A stretch of DNA of 64,000 nucleotides from UBA5109 sp965661005. GTDB taxonomy: Bacteria; Pseudomonadota; Gammaproteobacteria; Pseudomonadales; Pseudohongiellaceae. The stretch spans positions 1 through 64,000 of the forward strand of contig CBFICB010000004.1 in assembly GCA_965661005.1 (NCBI GenBank). The letters run 5' to 3'. This document shows, piece after piece, positions 26,417 to 35,547 of this stretch. The stretch's first letter is position 1. Every line of letters begins with the position of its first letter. A model generated the notes under the pieces. The model was given only the letters and a program-made list of their open reading frames with translations, did not search any database and was not told the origin of the DNA. The translations under genes were made by a program, and so were the position numbers.

Positions 26417-26596
26417 AGCTCAATCACTTTGATTCGTTATGGTTGGAATCTCGATACTCTGGTCGTAGGGAATGTAATTACAGTTGATGGTTATTTGGCA
26501 AGAAATGGAGAGAATCTGTTTAACGCTAAAATTGTCACCTTAGCTGATAGCACTATCTTTCAAGCTGCATCTTCCTATTTGGAAGAAACAAGATAA
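26417..26596 (+). pseudogene. DUF6152 C-terminal remnant
   Basis: An open stretch without start codon encodes RYGWNLDTLVVGNVITVDG, then YLARNGENLFNAKIVTLAD and a short tail to TAA at 26594. The 'GD/GN.I.V.GY.AR.G..L..A..VTLAD' ending is the C-terminal signature of DUF6152 proteins, one of which is intact at 46514. The N-terminal two-thirds are gone. It sits 18 bp after the DUF1080 gene and is followed by a terminator, so it is likely the scar of a former operon partner. Confidence 0.6.
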
Positions 26597-26626
26597 ACAA
26601 ATCCTGAAGTAATAGTTCATTTAAAG

Positions 26627-26649
26627 AGCCCGCACACTGCGGGCTTTTA
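26627..26649 (+). terminator. Intrinsic terminator after the DUF1080/DUF6152 remnant
   Basis: Stem AGCCCGCA/TGCGGGCT with a CAC loop, then TTTTAT. Confidence 0.88.
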
Positions 26650-26995
26650 TCATCTAGTTACGACAAAATTAGAAAGTATCGTTCCTTGCCAAGGTTCAAC
26701 TAGCGGCTCTGAAAAATGAAGAAGTCAGTGATCTAGATGCTTTAAATAAACAGAGCGACTTGAGCCGGGGAAGAATCCAAAATGGAATCTTTGAATTAAT
26801 GCGCTTTTGTAACATCGTGAATTTAGTAGATATTATCTTTTTTATTTAAAATGCTTGTCTGACTAGAGTGACTAATCAATAAGATGTAGTCATACTTGAA
26901 TTTGCAGATAATGGAACATCTAGATTAGTACTTTAATAGATAAAAAAAGATTGTTTGCATAAATATAAAAATAAAATAAAACAGAGGAAAAAAAT
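26650..26995. other. Intergenic region without a clear gene
   Basis: A 50-codon open stretch (about 26695-26848) reads AALKNEEVSDLDALNK and continues with LSRGRIQNGIFELMRF, which could be a worn DNA-binding-protein fragment, but I cannot assign a family and it has no start. The remainder is A/T-rich and contains the DoxX promoter. Confidence 0.3.
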
Positions 26996-27373
26996 ATGAA
27001 AGACTATACAGATTTAGCAGGGAGAGTATTACTGGCTCTACTATTTTTACTTGCAGGTATTGGTAAGTTAGGTGCCGGTTATGAAGGCACTCAGGGATAT
27101 ATGGAAGCCTTTGGCATACCTGGAATGCTATTACCCTTGGTTATTTTAGTAGAAATTGTTGGGGCTTTATTATTAATTATCGGATTTCAAACCCGATGGA
27201 CCGCATTAGCTATTGCGGGTTTCTCAATACTGTCAGCCATTATTTTTCACAGCAATTTTGGCGAACAAGCTGAAATGACCAATTTTCTTAAAAACCTTTC
27301 TATAGCTGGTGGTCTGCTGGTCTTGTATGCCAATGGGCCGGGTAAATACAGTCTCGATATGCGAGGCAAATAG
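26996..27373 (+). CDS. DoxX family membrane protein
   Basis: A 125-residue protein with four membrane helices. The start DLAGRVLLALLFLLAGIGKL and the glycine-rich GTQGYMEAFGIPG loop, then LLPLVILVEIVGALLLIIGFQTRWTALAIAGFSI, are typical of DoxX/YphA-type quinol-associated proteins. The exact role is unknown; relatives take part in redox stress responses. GAGGAAAA precedes the ATG. It is likely a single-gene unit. Confidence 0.9.
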   Translation: MKDYTDLAGRVLLALLFLLAGIGKLGAGYEGTQGYMEAFGIPGMLLPLVILVEIVGALLLIIGFQTRWTALAIAGFSILSAIIFHSNFGEQAEMTNFLKNLSIAGGLLVLYANGPGKYSLDMRGK

Positions 27374-27503
27374 TTATACGATTATTGGAAGCCTACTTGT
27401 TAAGGTATTGATACACATTTGGCTAAAATAAGTAGGCCTTCAATATGCTTTTTATCAAATTTAAAAAATCAGTTGTTATTACTTAATTTAAATAAAACAT
27501 TTA

Positions 27504-28712
27504 ATGACTATCTCACTTAGTGATATTCAGGAAGCCGCTCTTCGAATTAAGGCGGCCACAATCAATACTCGTTTTGAAAAATCAAAGACGCTTTCAAGTA
27601 TTACTGGTGCTAATATTTTTTTGAAATTTGAAAATTTACAGTTTACTTCTTCGTTTAAAGATCGCGGTGCACTGAATAAATTATTGCAATTATCTGAGCA
27701 GGATAAAAAATCGGGAGTTATCGCCATGTCGGCAGGTAACCATGCTAAGTCTGTTGCTTATCACGCGCAACGTCTGGGTATACCTGCAACAATTGTAATG
27801 CCCATGGCTACGCCAAATGTCAAAGTTGAAGATACTGAAAATTTTCAGGCGCGCGTTATTTTAAAAGGTAAGACGCTAGAAGAGGCCGCTGATCATGCTC
27901 AAACTTTAGCACAAGCTGAAAATCTAATTTTCATTCATCCCTTTGATGATGAAAAAATTATTGCCGGGCAGGGTACCGTTGCACTGGAAATGCTGGCGGC
28001 TGAACCAGAGCTGGATTGCATAGTGGCTCCAATTGGTGGTGGTGGCTTGATTGCCGGGGTTGCTACTGCTGCTAAAAGTATCAAACCAAATATCAAAATT
28101 ATAGGTGTACAGGTTGCTGGGTATCGAGGTACTTATGATGCGATATATGGAGCAAGTGGCTTTCTGGGTGGCAGCACAATAGCTGAAGGCATTGCAGTAA
28201 AAAAACCTGGCAAGATCACCATGGAGATTATCGACCGATTGGTAGACGATGTTATCGTGGTTACTGAAGAATCTATTGAGGATGCTATAAGTTTACTGGT
28301 TAATGTTGAGAAAACAGTGACTGAAGGAGCAGGCGCATCTGTATTGGCAGCAGTTTTAAATAAGCCAAAAGTTTTTTCTGAACAGAAGGTTGCCTTAATT
28401 TTATCAGGAGCCAATATTGATACACGGATACTTGCCTCGGTTTTAATGCGTCGACTGGTCAGAAAAGGACGTATTGTCAGGTACAAGGTTAGAATTGATG
28501 ATTCTCCTGGTACTTTAGCTTTGGTATCGGCCACAGTAGGTGAGTTGGGTGGCAATATACTTGAAGTGTTCCATCAGCGTATGTTTTCAAGTTTGCCAAT
28601 CAAGGAGGCAGACTTGTATCTGACTGTTGAAACAAAAGATGTGACCCAGAGTGAAGTCATATTAAAAAAATTATGTGAGCTGAACTATCAAGCCAGCATG
28701 GTTGAGGATTAG
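27504..28712 (+). CDS. ilvA: Threonine ammonia-lyase (medium form)
   Basis: A 402-residue PLP enzyme deaminating L-threonine to 2-oxobutanoate. The PLP lysine lies in SSFKDRGA (about residue 54), SAGNHAKSVAY is the substrate loop and GGGGLIAG the phosphate-binding loop. A single C-terminal ACT-like domain (about 325-402: IRYKVRIDDSPGTLALVSATVGELGGNILEV) places it in the medium form, between catabolic TdcB (short) and biosynthetic IlvA (two ACT-like). It precedes the PhyH gene by 50 bp. Confidence 0.92.
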   Translation: MTISLSDIQEAALRIKAATINTRFEKSKTLSSITGANIFLKFENLQFTSSFKDRGALNKLLQLSEQDKKSGVIAMSAGNHAKSVAYHAQRLGIPATIVMPMATPNVKVEDTENFQARVILKGKTLEEAADHAQTLAQAENLIFIHPFDDEKIIAGQGTVALEMLAAEPELDCIVAPIGGGGLIAGVATAAKSIKPNIKIIGVQVAGYRGTYDAIYGASGFLGGSTIAEGIAVKKPGKITMEIIDRLVDDVIVVTEESIEDAISLLVNVEKTVTEGAGASVLAAVLNKPKVFSEQKVALILSGANIDTRILASVLMRRLVRKGRIVRYKVRIDDSPGTLALVSATVGELGGNILEVFHQRMFSSLPIKEADLYLTVETKDVTQSEVILKKLCELNYQASMVED

Positions 28713-28762
28713 GCTGTTAAAATAATTAAAGCATTTTAAAAAGAAGGTTAAATTGAGGTTAT

Positions 28763-29584
28763 ATGAAAGCGACCATTAAAACAGTAAGTCATGATATTAG
28801 TCCAAAAGAGTTGGCTGATTTGTTAAACAAAGATGGGGCTGCCATCGTAGAAGGGGCGCTTGATCATGAGCAGTTAGGTTGTTTAAATTCAGAAGTCGAT
28901 GATGTTATTGCCGAAACTGAACCTGGTTTAAGACATGCCACTAATGATTATTTTGTAGATTTTTTTGGCAGCAAAACTATTCGTCTTGATGGGCTTCCTG
29001 CTAAATCTAAAACCTTTCTAGAAATAATGCAATTGCCTCTCATGTCAGGAGTTGCTGACGAACTTTTATTGCCTAACTGCGAAGACTATTTACTTAATAC
29101 TGGACAGCTGATTCAAATTGGCCCGGGTGAAACGCCACAAGAGCTTCATAGGGACGAGGAGGCCTGGAGTTTCTTTAAAGATCCAAAACCATTGTTGGAG
29201 GTTGAAGCAATGTTTGCTTTGACGGATTTCAATATTGCTAATGGAGCTACTCAAGTTGTACCTGGTAGTCACTTATGGCCAGCAGAGCGGAAAGCGAAGC
29301 CTGAAGAAATAACTCAAGCAGAGATGAAGGCTGGCTCTGCTTTAATTTATTTAGGTTCAACCTTGCATGGAGGAGGCGCTAATTTAACAAGCAATGAGTG
29401 GCGTCGAGGTATGTTTCTTGGCTTTGTCATTGGCTGGCTTAGAACAGAAGAAAACACATTCCTAACTGTGCCCATTGAAGAAGTTAAAAAGATGCCTGTT
29501 AGGTGTCAGGAGCTTCTAGGTTACAAAGCGCATGAAGGAATAGGCGTGGTTGATGTAGGTAGCCCAATGGCTTTATTAGACTAG
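28763..29584 (+). CDS. Phytanoyl-CoA dioxygenase (PhyH) family protein
   Basis: A 273-residue 2-oxoglutarate/Fe(II) oxygenase by pattern. The proximal iron ligands are in LHRDEEAW (HxD, about residues 128-130); the distal histidine is in STLHGGGANLT, followed by an Arg in EWRRGM that would hold 2-oxoglutarate. TDFNIANGATQVVPGSHLW is the family's conserved strand. The substrate is unknown and phytanoyl-CoA is unlikely. Close spacing after threonine ammonia-lyase suggests co-transcription; 2-oxobutanoate made there is not a known co-substrate. Confidence 0.85.
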   Translation: MKATIKTVSHDISPKELADLLNKDGAAIVEGALDHEQLGCLNSEVDDVIAETEPGLRHATNDYFVDFFGSKTIRLDGLPAKSKTFLEIMQLPLMSGVADELLLPNCEDYLLNTGQLIQIGPGETPQELHRDEEAWSFFKDPKPLLEVEAMFALTDFNIANGATQVVPGSHLWPAERKAKPEEITQAEMKAGSALIYLGSTLHGGGANLTSNEWRRGMFLGFVIGWLRTEENTFLTVPIEEVKKMPVRCQELLGYKAHEGIGVVDVGSPMALLD

Positions 29585-29634
29585 TTCATAGCTTAATAAA
29601 TATATTTAAGGCTGTTCTGAACTTTTTTCTGTCG

Positions 29635-30090
29635 TTATTGAGTTGGTTGCATATTGCGTATAGCAGAAATCTTCCATCGATTATCTTCCATGATAACTAT
29701 AAAAGTTGTCAGGTAATGGCTATCTGCTGCATCAGCACGGTCAACAATGTCATATAAACCATTCATAACTGCGACATCCGGCCTGATAAAACGAATAGTC
29801 TCAACAGTAATAGAACGTGTACCAGAATTGTTGCGTGTTGATGCCAAAGAACCGCTACTGACATGATCTCGTCCAGAACGTAAAATTCCTGATGTGGTCA
29901 GCTGATCGACATCTTCAGTTAATAATGCCAACAAAGCTTGCTCATTGTTTTCTTCTCTTACTGTAAGATATTCTGTTATTAATTGAGTAATGGCTGTTTC
30001 ATGGGCAGTTTGCTCTGATGCACTTTGGCTATAAATCAAGCTCGAATAAAACATTGATGACAAAAACAGGAGTATTAGCCTTTTACGCAT
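29635..30090 (-). CDS. SnoaL-like/DUF4440 exported protein
   Basis: A 151-residue protein with a signal peptide (RKRLILLFLSSMFYSSLIYSQ). The mature part has the cone-shaped NTF2-like fold pattern: helix ITQLITEYLTVREENNEQALLALLTEDVDQLTTSG and strands ending FIVIMEDNRWKISAIRNMQP. Ligand or enzymatic role unknown. It faces the PhyH gene tail to tail and is divergent from the secreted lipase. Confidence 0.8.
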   Translation of the reverse strand: MRKRLILLFLSSMFYSSLIYSQSASEQTAHETAITQLITEYLTVREENNEQALLALLTEDVDQLTTSGILRSGRDHVSSGSLASTRNNSGTRSITVETIRFIRPDVAVMNGLYDIVDRADAADSHYLTTFIVIMEDNRWKISAIRNMQPTQ

Positions 30091-30226
30091 GAGCTTTTCC
30101 TTGAAGATAGATAGTTATATGATTATTAATAATTATAATTTTATAGTGTAGTTATTAGTTTAACTGTAATTATCACGATAATCAGGCTGTCTAATTTTAA
30201 ATCACTTATTTAGGATTGAAATCAAC

Positions 30227-31411
30227 ATGAAAAAAATATTATCGGTCTTCATTTTCTCCGTTATTTTCAGTATGCAATTGCAGGCGCAATCTATTTCAGA
30301 GGGGCCATCTGGCGCATCTTTTTGGGATATAGTGCCGAGGGACTTACCGGCGGATGCAAAAAGGGGTGATATTTATTGGGTGCAAGAGCGTACTGATGCT
30401 CCAGCTAATGCAAAGGCATGGAATGTTATTTATGTCAGCGAGGGCGCAAGTGGTGATCTTGAATACGTATCTGGTGAAATATATGTGCCGATTATGCCTT
30501 CCCAAACTGAGCGTAAAATATTGATCTGGGCTACAGGAACAACCGGTACGCAAGACTCATGTGCACCTTCCAGAAATGAATTATTTCGAAGTGGTGGAGC
30601 TACTCGAGTGCCTAGTATTGAGGAATTTTTATCACGTGGTTATGTCGTTGTGATGAGTGATTATCAGGGCTCTGGAACACCAGGAGCAACTGCTTATTTA
30701 CAAGGGGCTCAGCAAGCAATGGCATCTTTTGATATTGCTCGTGCTGCCAGAAACTTGCCTGCAGCCATGGCTGGTACTGACGTGGGCATATATGGTTTTT
30801 CACAAGGTGGTCAGACGGCCTTGTGGGCTGCACATATAGTTGATGAATATGCGCCGGAATTTAACCTTGTAGGTGCCGTTCCATTGGCTCCGGCGTCCAG
30901 ACATCTTGAATTATCTTTTTATGACCTGGGTATTCCTGTTAATAATGGCTATTTCATTATGCGCATGGCTGGCTTACAGGTAGGACATCCAGAATTAAAA
31001 CTCAGAGATATTCTGACTGATGCTGGTTTGGAAATGCTGACAGCGCAAACCTGGGGCTGCTACGAGATTTTTGGTGCTGCCGCACAACTTGAAGAGCCTT
31101 ATGCAAAACCAGAAGTTCTTGAATCAGGTACAGCATGGCGTGCATGGCTGGAAGAAAATGATGAGTTTCTGCCAATATCTCCATCCATTCCATTTTTGAT
31201 GGTACAGGGTGACGAGGATGTTGACGTGCCGGCTTGGCTTACACGAGAAGTACTGGATGATTTATGTGAACAGGGCAGTGAAGTGAATTATGTTGAGATG
31301 GCTGGGGCAGATCACTTTGGTGTGTTTTATCCCGGCGGAGAAATGGCCTTAGACTGGTTTGATGCCCGTTTTGCTGGCCAAGCGATGCAGAATAATTCTT
31401 GTGCTCAGTAA
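30227..31411 (+). CDS. Secreted lipase (LIP family) alpha/beta hydrolase
   Basis: A 394-residue exported protein (signal peptide to MQLQAQ, residue 20). The block RGYVVVMSDYQGSGTPG, the nucleophile elbow GIYGFSQGGQTALWAA (Ser near 188), FLMVQGDEDVDVP (acid) and AGADHFGVFYP (His) follow the secretory lipase family PF03583, known from fungi and actinobacteria. It should hydrolyse esters outside the cytoplasm. The Cys pairs (near residues 105 and 265) may form disulfides. Monocistronic. Confidence 0.85.
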   Translation: MKKILSVFIFSVIFSMQLQAQSISEGPSGASFWDIVPRDLPADAKRGDIYWVQERTDAPANAKAWNVIYVSEGASGDLEYVSGEIYVPIMPSQTERKILIWATGTTGTQDSCAPSRNELFRSGGATRVPSIEEFLSRGYVVVMSDYQGSGTPGATAYLQGAQQAMASFDIARAARNLPAAMAGTDVGIYGFSQGGQTALWAAHIVDEYAPEFNLVGAVPLAPASRHLELSFYDLGIPVNNGYFIMRMAGLQVGHPELKLRDILTDAGLEMLTAQTWGCYEIFGAAAQLEEPYAKPEVLESGTAWRAWLEENDEFLPISPSIPFLMVQGDEDVDVPAWLTREVLDDLCEQGSEVNYVEMAGADHFGVFYPGGEMALDWFDARFAGQAMQNNSCAQ

Positions 31412-31513
31412 TTTATTCCAGAATAGACTGTAAACTTAAATGAATGATTCAAATTAGTATGCAGTATTAAATGATGTGGATGGATATTTGGCAGTCCATT
31501 AGTCGATAGCAGG

Positions 31514-31569
31514 TCATAGATAGAAGCTCATAGATAGAAGCTCATAGATAGAAGCTCATAGATAGAAGC
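31514..31569. repeat. Four perfect tandem copies of a 14-bp unit
   Basis: The unit TCATAGATAGAAGC repeats four times without change. It lies in the 190-bp space between the secreted lipase and the 3' end of btuB. Perfect identity implies recent slippage or expansion. Confidence 0.95.
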
Positions 31570-31603
31570 ACAGTTGGCATAGCGCTTGGCGCTTGAGGGG
31601 CAA

Positions 31604-33424
31604 TCAAAAGCGATAATCAAACGCTAATTGTGCTGTTCGTCCGAGTGTAAAAAAACCATCGACGTATTGGTAACTCTTGTCAAAGATATTTCCAAGCCGC
31701 AAGCGTAAATTGCTGGTCTGATTTAACTGATAGCCAAAAACCAAATCGGTAGTCGCAAAGCCTCCAACAACTGAAGGTGCAAAGCTTACAGGATCAATAT
31801 CATGATACTTGCTTTGAGCCAAGACCTTTGCGGCAAGGTCAAACTTACCAAATGTTCTGCTTAAGTTTAGTGCAAGGGATTGGTTGGAGCGTCTCAGCAA
31901 TTCTTGTTGAGAGCTTTGATTTTCATGATCCAGGACGGTCAAATTTGCATTAATAGCCCAGGCTGCCACTAATAATTCTACTGATGCTTCGAGGCCATTG
32001 ATTTGCGCTTTGTGTGCATTTGTCAGGCTCGTAAAACTCGCATCTGCAGTAATTAAATTATTGATATTATTTCGAAAAGCATTCACCTGCCAATGTGCTC
32101 CCATTGCTTGGAGTTGTAGGCCCAGTTCTATGTTTCTTGAAGTTTCAGGTTGCAAGTTGGGATTGGCAAAAAAGAAAAAGGAAGGAAAGTTTACATATAG
32201 ATCGATCAGGTTAGGTGCTTTAAATGCAGTGCCATAGCTTAACCATGCGCGAATATTTTGGTTTAGGTCTTTGCCTAGTGCGATGCTTCCAGTGTTTTGC
32301 TGGCCAAAGCGTTCATTATTGTCATGACGCAATGAAGCTGTAAAATCTGTTAGTTCTCCCTTTCGAATGAAGACTCCATAGACGCCGTTATTGTCTCTTG
32401 AAGTTTCTGTTTGTGATGAACCAAAACTCGAGTACTCAAGTGTTTGTTTGAGCTGATCCAAACCAAAGGCAAATTGGTTGGAGCTATCTATTGTCAGAGT
32501 ATTGTGCCAATTGAGTTTATGGTTTTTTGATTGGCTTTGGGTTGTTCCAAATAAAGATCTGTCGTCATTTCTTTCTTTAAACCGTTCCACTCTAAAATCA
32601 CTCAGCCATTTTTCTGTTAAGGTAAATGAAAAACTAGCAGAAAGCTGTTTGGATTCTATATCAACATTGCCATCATCATATTCAGAACTTGTATCAAAGT
32701 GAGAATAATTAGCTGAAAAACTGACACTGTTATTTAATTCATGGCTAAAAGAAAAAGCGGCTGTATGATTTTCAAAACCATCCTTATCCGGGTTACCGTT
32801 TTCACTGAAGTTAATGCCGTCAGTTTCCCGGTGAGAAATGTTTAATGCCAGCTTTGTAAGCTCATTTCCGCCTTGAAGCCCAAAGTTGGTATTGTTGCTA
32901 TCTTGGGTGCCTCCAGTCACAGTAAAATTGCCGCTTAACCCTGGGGTAATATCGCCATTAGTGACGATATTTACGACACCGCCGATAGCTTCTGAACCAT
33001 AAATACTGGAGCGCGGACCTCGTATAATCTCAATTTTCTCAATTTGATCCAAAGGGATTAACTCAAGACGACCCGCTGCTCCTGTACTAGTGGTTAATTG
33101 GACGCCATCAATAAGTATTAGACTGTGATCTGACTCAGTGCCGCGTAAAAACAAACTGGTTTGAGCCCCTTGACCACCTGCTTGAGCTAATTGCATGCCT
33201 GCTTGACCTGACAAGAGTTCAATCAGGCTTTGTGATTGAGAAGTGCGTATCGCTTCTCGGTCGATAATGGTAGTGGCAGCCATTACGACATTTGTAGCTT
33301 GCGGAATTCTGTTTGCACTAATAATGATTTCTTGAGGTGCTTCTGAACTTGTCTCTTGTGCTAAAGCTGAAATAGATAAAAAAAGTAAATTCACCGATAG
33401 AAGTGAAATTGATAAAGGTTTCAT
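31604..33424 (-). CDS. btuB: TonB-dependent vitamin B12 receptor BtuB
   Basis: A 606-residue outer-membrane receptor. A signal peptide (to ISALAQ, about 23) is followed by a TonB box region (QEIIISANR) and the plug domain (about 45-150, with SQSLIELLSGQAGMQLAQAGGQGAQTSLFLRGTESDHSLILIDG and IEIIRGPRSSIYGSEAIGGVVNI). The rest is the 22-strand barrel ending in FDYRF. The cobalamin riboswitch directly upstream identifies the ligand as a corrinoid. It imports B12 with TonB-ExbBD energy. Confidence 0.95.
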   Translation of the reverse strand: MKPLSISLLSVNLLFLSISALAQETSSEAPQEIIISANRIPQATNVVMAATTIIDREAIRTSQSQSLIELLSGQAGMQLAQAGGQGAQTSLFLRGTESDHSLILIDGVQLTTSTGAAGRLELIPLDQIEKIEIIRGPRSSIYGSEAIGGVVNIVTNGDITPGLSGNFTVTGGTQDSNNTNFGLQGGNELTKLALNISHRETDGINFSENGNPDKDGFENHTAAFSFSHELNNSVSFSANYSHFDTSSEYDDGNVDIESKQLSASFSFTLTEKWLSDFRVERFKERNDDRSLFGTTQSQSKNHKLNWHNTLTIDSSNQFAFGLDQLKQTLEYSSFGSSQTETSRDNNGVYGVFIRKGELTDFTASLRHDNNERFGQQNTGSIALGKDLNQNIRAWLSYGTAFKAPNLIDLYVNFPSFFFFANPNLQPETSRNIELGLQLQAMGAHWQVNAFRNNINNLITADASFTSLTNAHKAQINGLEASVELLVAAWAINANLTVLDHENQSSQQELLRRSNQSLALNLSRTFGKFDLAAKVLAQSKYHDIDPVSFAPSVVGGFATTDLVFGYQLNQTSNLRLRLGNIFDKSYQYVDGFFTLGRTAQLAFDYRF

Positions 33425-33529
33425 GGTTTTGTCCTCGATGAATTAATTTCATGAGGGAGAGGCATAACAGTAGTGGTTAGCTTACATCAGTAAGTCACCA
33501 GCTATAGATGAGCCCTCCGCTGCATCCTA

Positions 33530-33690
33530 TAGATCATCGCCAGGCAATGACTTTCTGAAAGAGGCCGGTTCCGGGCTCATCACCTCGAATTGATTTTCGA
33601 TGTGATTTACCGTTGCGGGGGCAGCGCCGGTTTTTCACCGGACTTCCCGTTTAACCAATTTACTACAATTCATAAATTGGCACCTGAGAC
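33530..33690 (-). ncRNA. Cobalamin (AdoCbl) riboswitch
   Basis: On the minus strand the conserved parts occur in order: AGGTGCC at the 5' end, AACGGGAAGTCCGGTGAAAA, CTGCCCCCGCAACGGTAA, then the B12 box GAGCCCGGAACCGGCC and a closing TTGCCTGGC. The GATGAGCCC of the B12 box (33573-33581) can pair perfectly with GGGCTCATC at 33507-33515 in the leader, which offers an alternative helix between the ligand-binding core and the expression region before btuB. Confidence 0.93.
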
Positions 33691-33936
33691 AGTGGCGAGG
33701 AATATAGACAATATAAAGCCCGGACTCAAGTAAAGTTCTATAAAACAGGTAATTAAATGCTGTACTAAATATTTTCTAAACTAATCATTAGCTTAACTAA
33801 TAATTTATAGTTATGTTTGCATTTCTAAATTATTTGGAAGGCTGTAATATTAGTTTTAATAACATTCTTTATGTTTGGTAAAAAATAGAGAATTAAAATT
33901 CATTGATAGTTTTATTGATATAGAAGGGCTTTAACG

Positions 33937-35031
33937 TTGAAAATCTTAGTTATTATTCTTGGTAGTTTATTTATTACTTCAATTCTTGTTGCTTGTGACA
34001 GTCAATCGTCTGATTTGCCATCAAATACGAAAGTACAAGAGGCAGGCCTTGCAAGCAGTCGTGCAAGTGAAGAAATTACTCCACCCTTTTTAATTGCCAG
34101 AGTAGGTGCATTTCATGTGGGCGGTGAATTGGTAGAGGTTCATGAAGCCAATGTGGATGCTTCTGAATCTGGTACAGTTTTCGCTAATCAACTAATGGTT
34201 AGGTATTATTTGCCAGCAACTAATTCTCCTAAATCACCTGTGATTATGATGCCTGGCTATGGACTTGCCAGTGATATTTACCTTGAAACCCCGGACGGCA
34301 GAGAAGGTTGGGCAATGCAATTCATACAAGCTGGTCATCCGGTATACCTCGTTGAGCCCGCCAATTCGACTCGCGCTGGAATAAATCCTGAAATATTAAA
34401 TGCACATATTAAAGGGCGAGAAAGTGAGCCCGCACAATTATTTACCTGGGCTCAGGAATTGACCTGGACACGCTTTGGTTTTGGCCCTGCGGAAGGAGAG
34501 TTTTTTGCAGATGGAAGAATGCCAAAAGATAATTTTGACCAGCTGGTTAAAATGTTTACACCAACACAAGTTGAAAATGTTGATGGGCCAGCGATTATTA
34601 CTTATGGTTTAGCTCACAATCTGCTTGGAATGAAAGAATTAATAGAAATGATTGGTCCATCAATTTTGCTGGTTCATTCTGCGACAGGGGTTCCAGGCTT
34701 TGTTTATACAACGCAAAATCCGAATGATATCTTAGCTGTCATTAATATTGAGCCAGTTGGTTGCCCAGCAGCAAATGCTGAGAGCTTTCCGGATGTGCCA
34801 GTTCTATCAATGTTTGCTGATCATATGGAAGTCAGAGAACAGATGCCTATTAGGCAGGATGAATGTCAAATTGTCGTTGATGAATTGAAAAACCGTGGCA
34901 TAGCTGCAGATATGATGTCTCTGCCGGCAATGGGTATAAACGGCAACTCACATCTGCCGATGTCTGAATTAAATAGTTCAGAACTCGCTAATTTAATAAT
35001 TAATTGGTTAGACGAGCACTCAATAGATTAA
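33937..35031 (+). CDS. Alpha/beta hydrolase-fold lipoprotein
   Basis: A 364-residue lipoprotein (lipobox ILVACD, Cys20) read from a TTG start preceded by AGAAGGG. The pattern VIMMPGYGLASDIYLETPDGREGWAMQFIQAGHPVYLVEPANSTRAG, then LVHSATGVPGF as a serine elbow (Ser-Ala-Thr-Gly, not a classical GxSxG) and GINGNSHLPM near the end suggest an alpha/beta hydrolase of the esterase type found in many marine gammaproteobacteria. The unusual elbow may alter activity. It heads a series of exported proteins on the same strand (35053, 35548, 36085). Confidence 0.72.
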   Translation: MKILVIILGSLFITSILVACDSQSSDLPSNTKVQEAGLASSRASEEITPPFLIARVGAFHVGGELVEVHEANVDASESGTVFANQLMVRYYLPATNSPKSPVIMMPGYGLASDIYLETPDGREGWAMQFIQAGHPVYLVEPANSTRAGINPEILNAHIKGRESEPAQLFTWAQELTWTRFGFGPAEGEFFADGRMPKDNFDQLVKMFTPTQVENVDGPAIITYGLAHNLLGMKELIEMIGPSILLVHSATGVPGFVYTTQNPNDILAVINIEPVGCPAANAESFPDVPVLSMFADHMEVREQMPIRQDECQIVVDELKNRGIAADMMSLPAMGINGNSHLPMSELNSSELANLIINWLDEHSID

Positions 35032-35052
35032 TTTTTGCCATAGGAATCTATT

Positions 35053-35511
35053 ATGAAAATACTTTTTCGATGTTTAGCAATTTTTCAAAGTATATTCATT
35101 CTCTTCACAGGTGTTACTTATGCGCAGGAAGGAGAAAAAACTGAAAGAGTGACTGGGATAGGCGGTTGGTTTATTCGCGCTGATGATCCTGCTGCACTAT
35201 CACTATGGTATGAAACTCATCTTGGTATCAACCGTACTCCAGAAAGTTATGAAGCAGAAGTATGGCAACAAGAGCAGGGGCCAACCATCTTTGCTCCGTT
35301 CACAGGAGATACAGAATATTTTGGCAGAGAAAATCAGGGTTGGATGATTAACTTCAGAGTCAATGATCTTGATGCAATGGTAAGTCAACTTGAACAAGCA
35401 GGCATAATTGTTACTGTTGATGAGCAGGACTATCCGAATGGCCGTTTTGCTCGACTTTATGACCCTGAAGGTAATCCTATCGAATTATGGGAGCCTAAGG
35501 GGGCTGACTGA
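35053..35511 (+). CDS. Exported VOC (glyoxalase-like) protein
   Basis: A 152-residue protein: signal peptide (to VTYAQ, about 24), then one glyoxalase/VOC domain (GIGGWFIRADDPAALSLWYETHLGI ... GWMINFRVNDLDAMVSQLEQAGI ... RFARLYDPEGNPIELWEP). The C-terminal Glu ligand is in NPIELWEP; the first metal His of the family is replaced at GGWFIR. VOC enzymes are usually cytoplasmic, so export is notable. It follows the lipoprotein hydrolase by 21 bp. Confidence 0.82.
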   Translation: MKILFRCLAIFQSIFILFTGVTYAQEGEKTERVTGIGGWFIRADDPAALSLWYETHLGINRTPESYEAEVWQQEQGPTIFAPFTGDTEYFGRENQGWMINFRVNDLDAMVSQLEQAGIIVTVDEQDYPNGRFARLYDPEGNPIELWEPKGAD

Positions 35512-35547
35512 TCCTCGTATTTATAAACTACTCAGATTGGAATAATA

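Noticed and set aside
27388..27441. Terminator after doxX
   Set aside because: GCCTACTT and AAGTAGGC can pair but the loop is about 31 nt and the T-run is offset; too weak to list.
31514..31569. Possible CRISPR array
   Set aside because: The 14-bp units are contiguous without spacers, so this is a simple tandem repeat.
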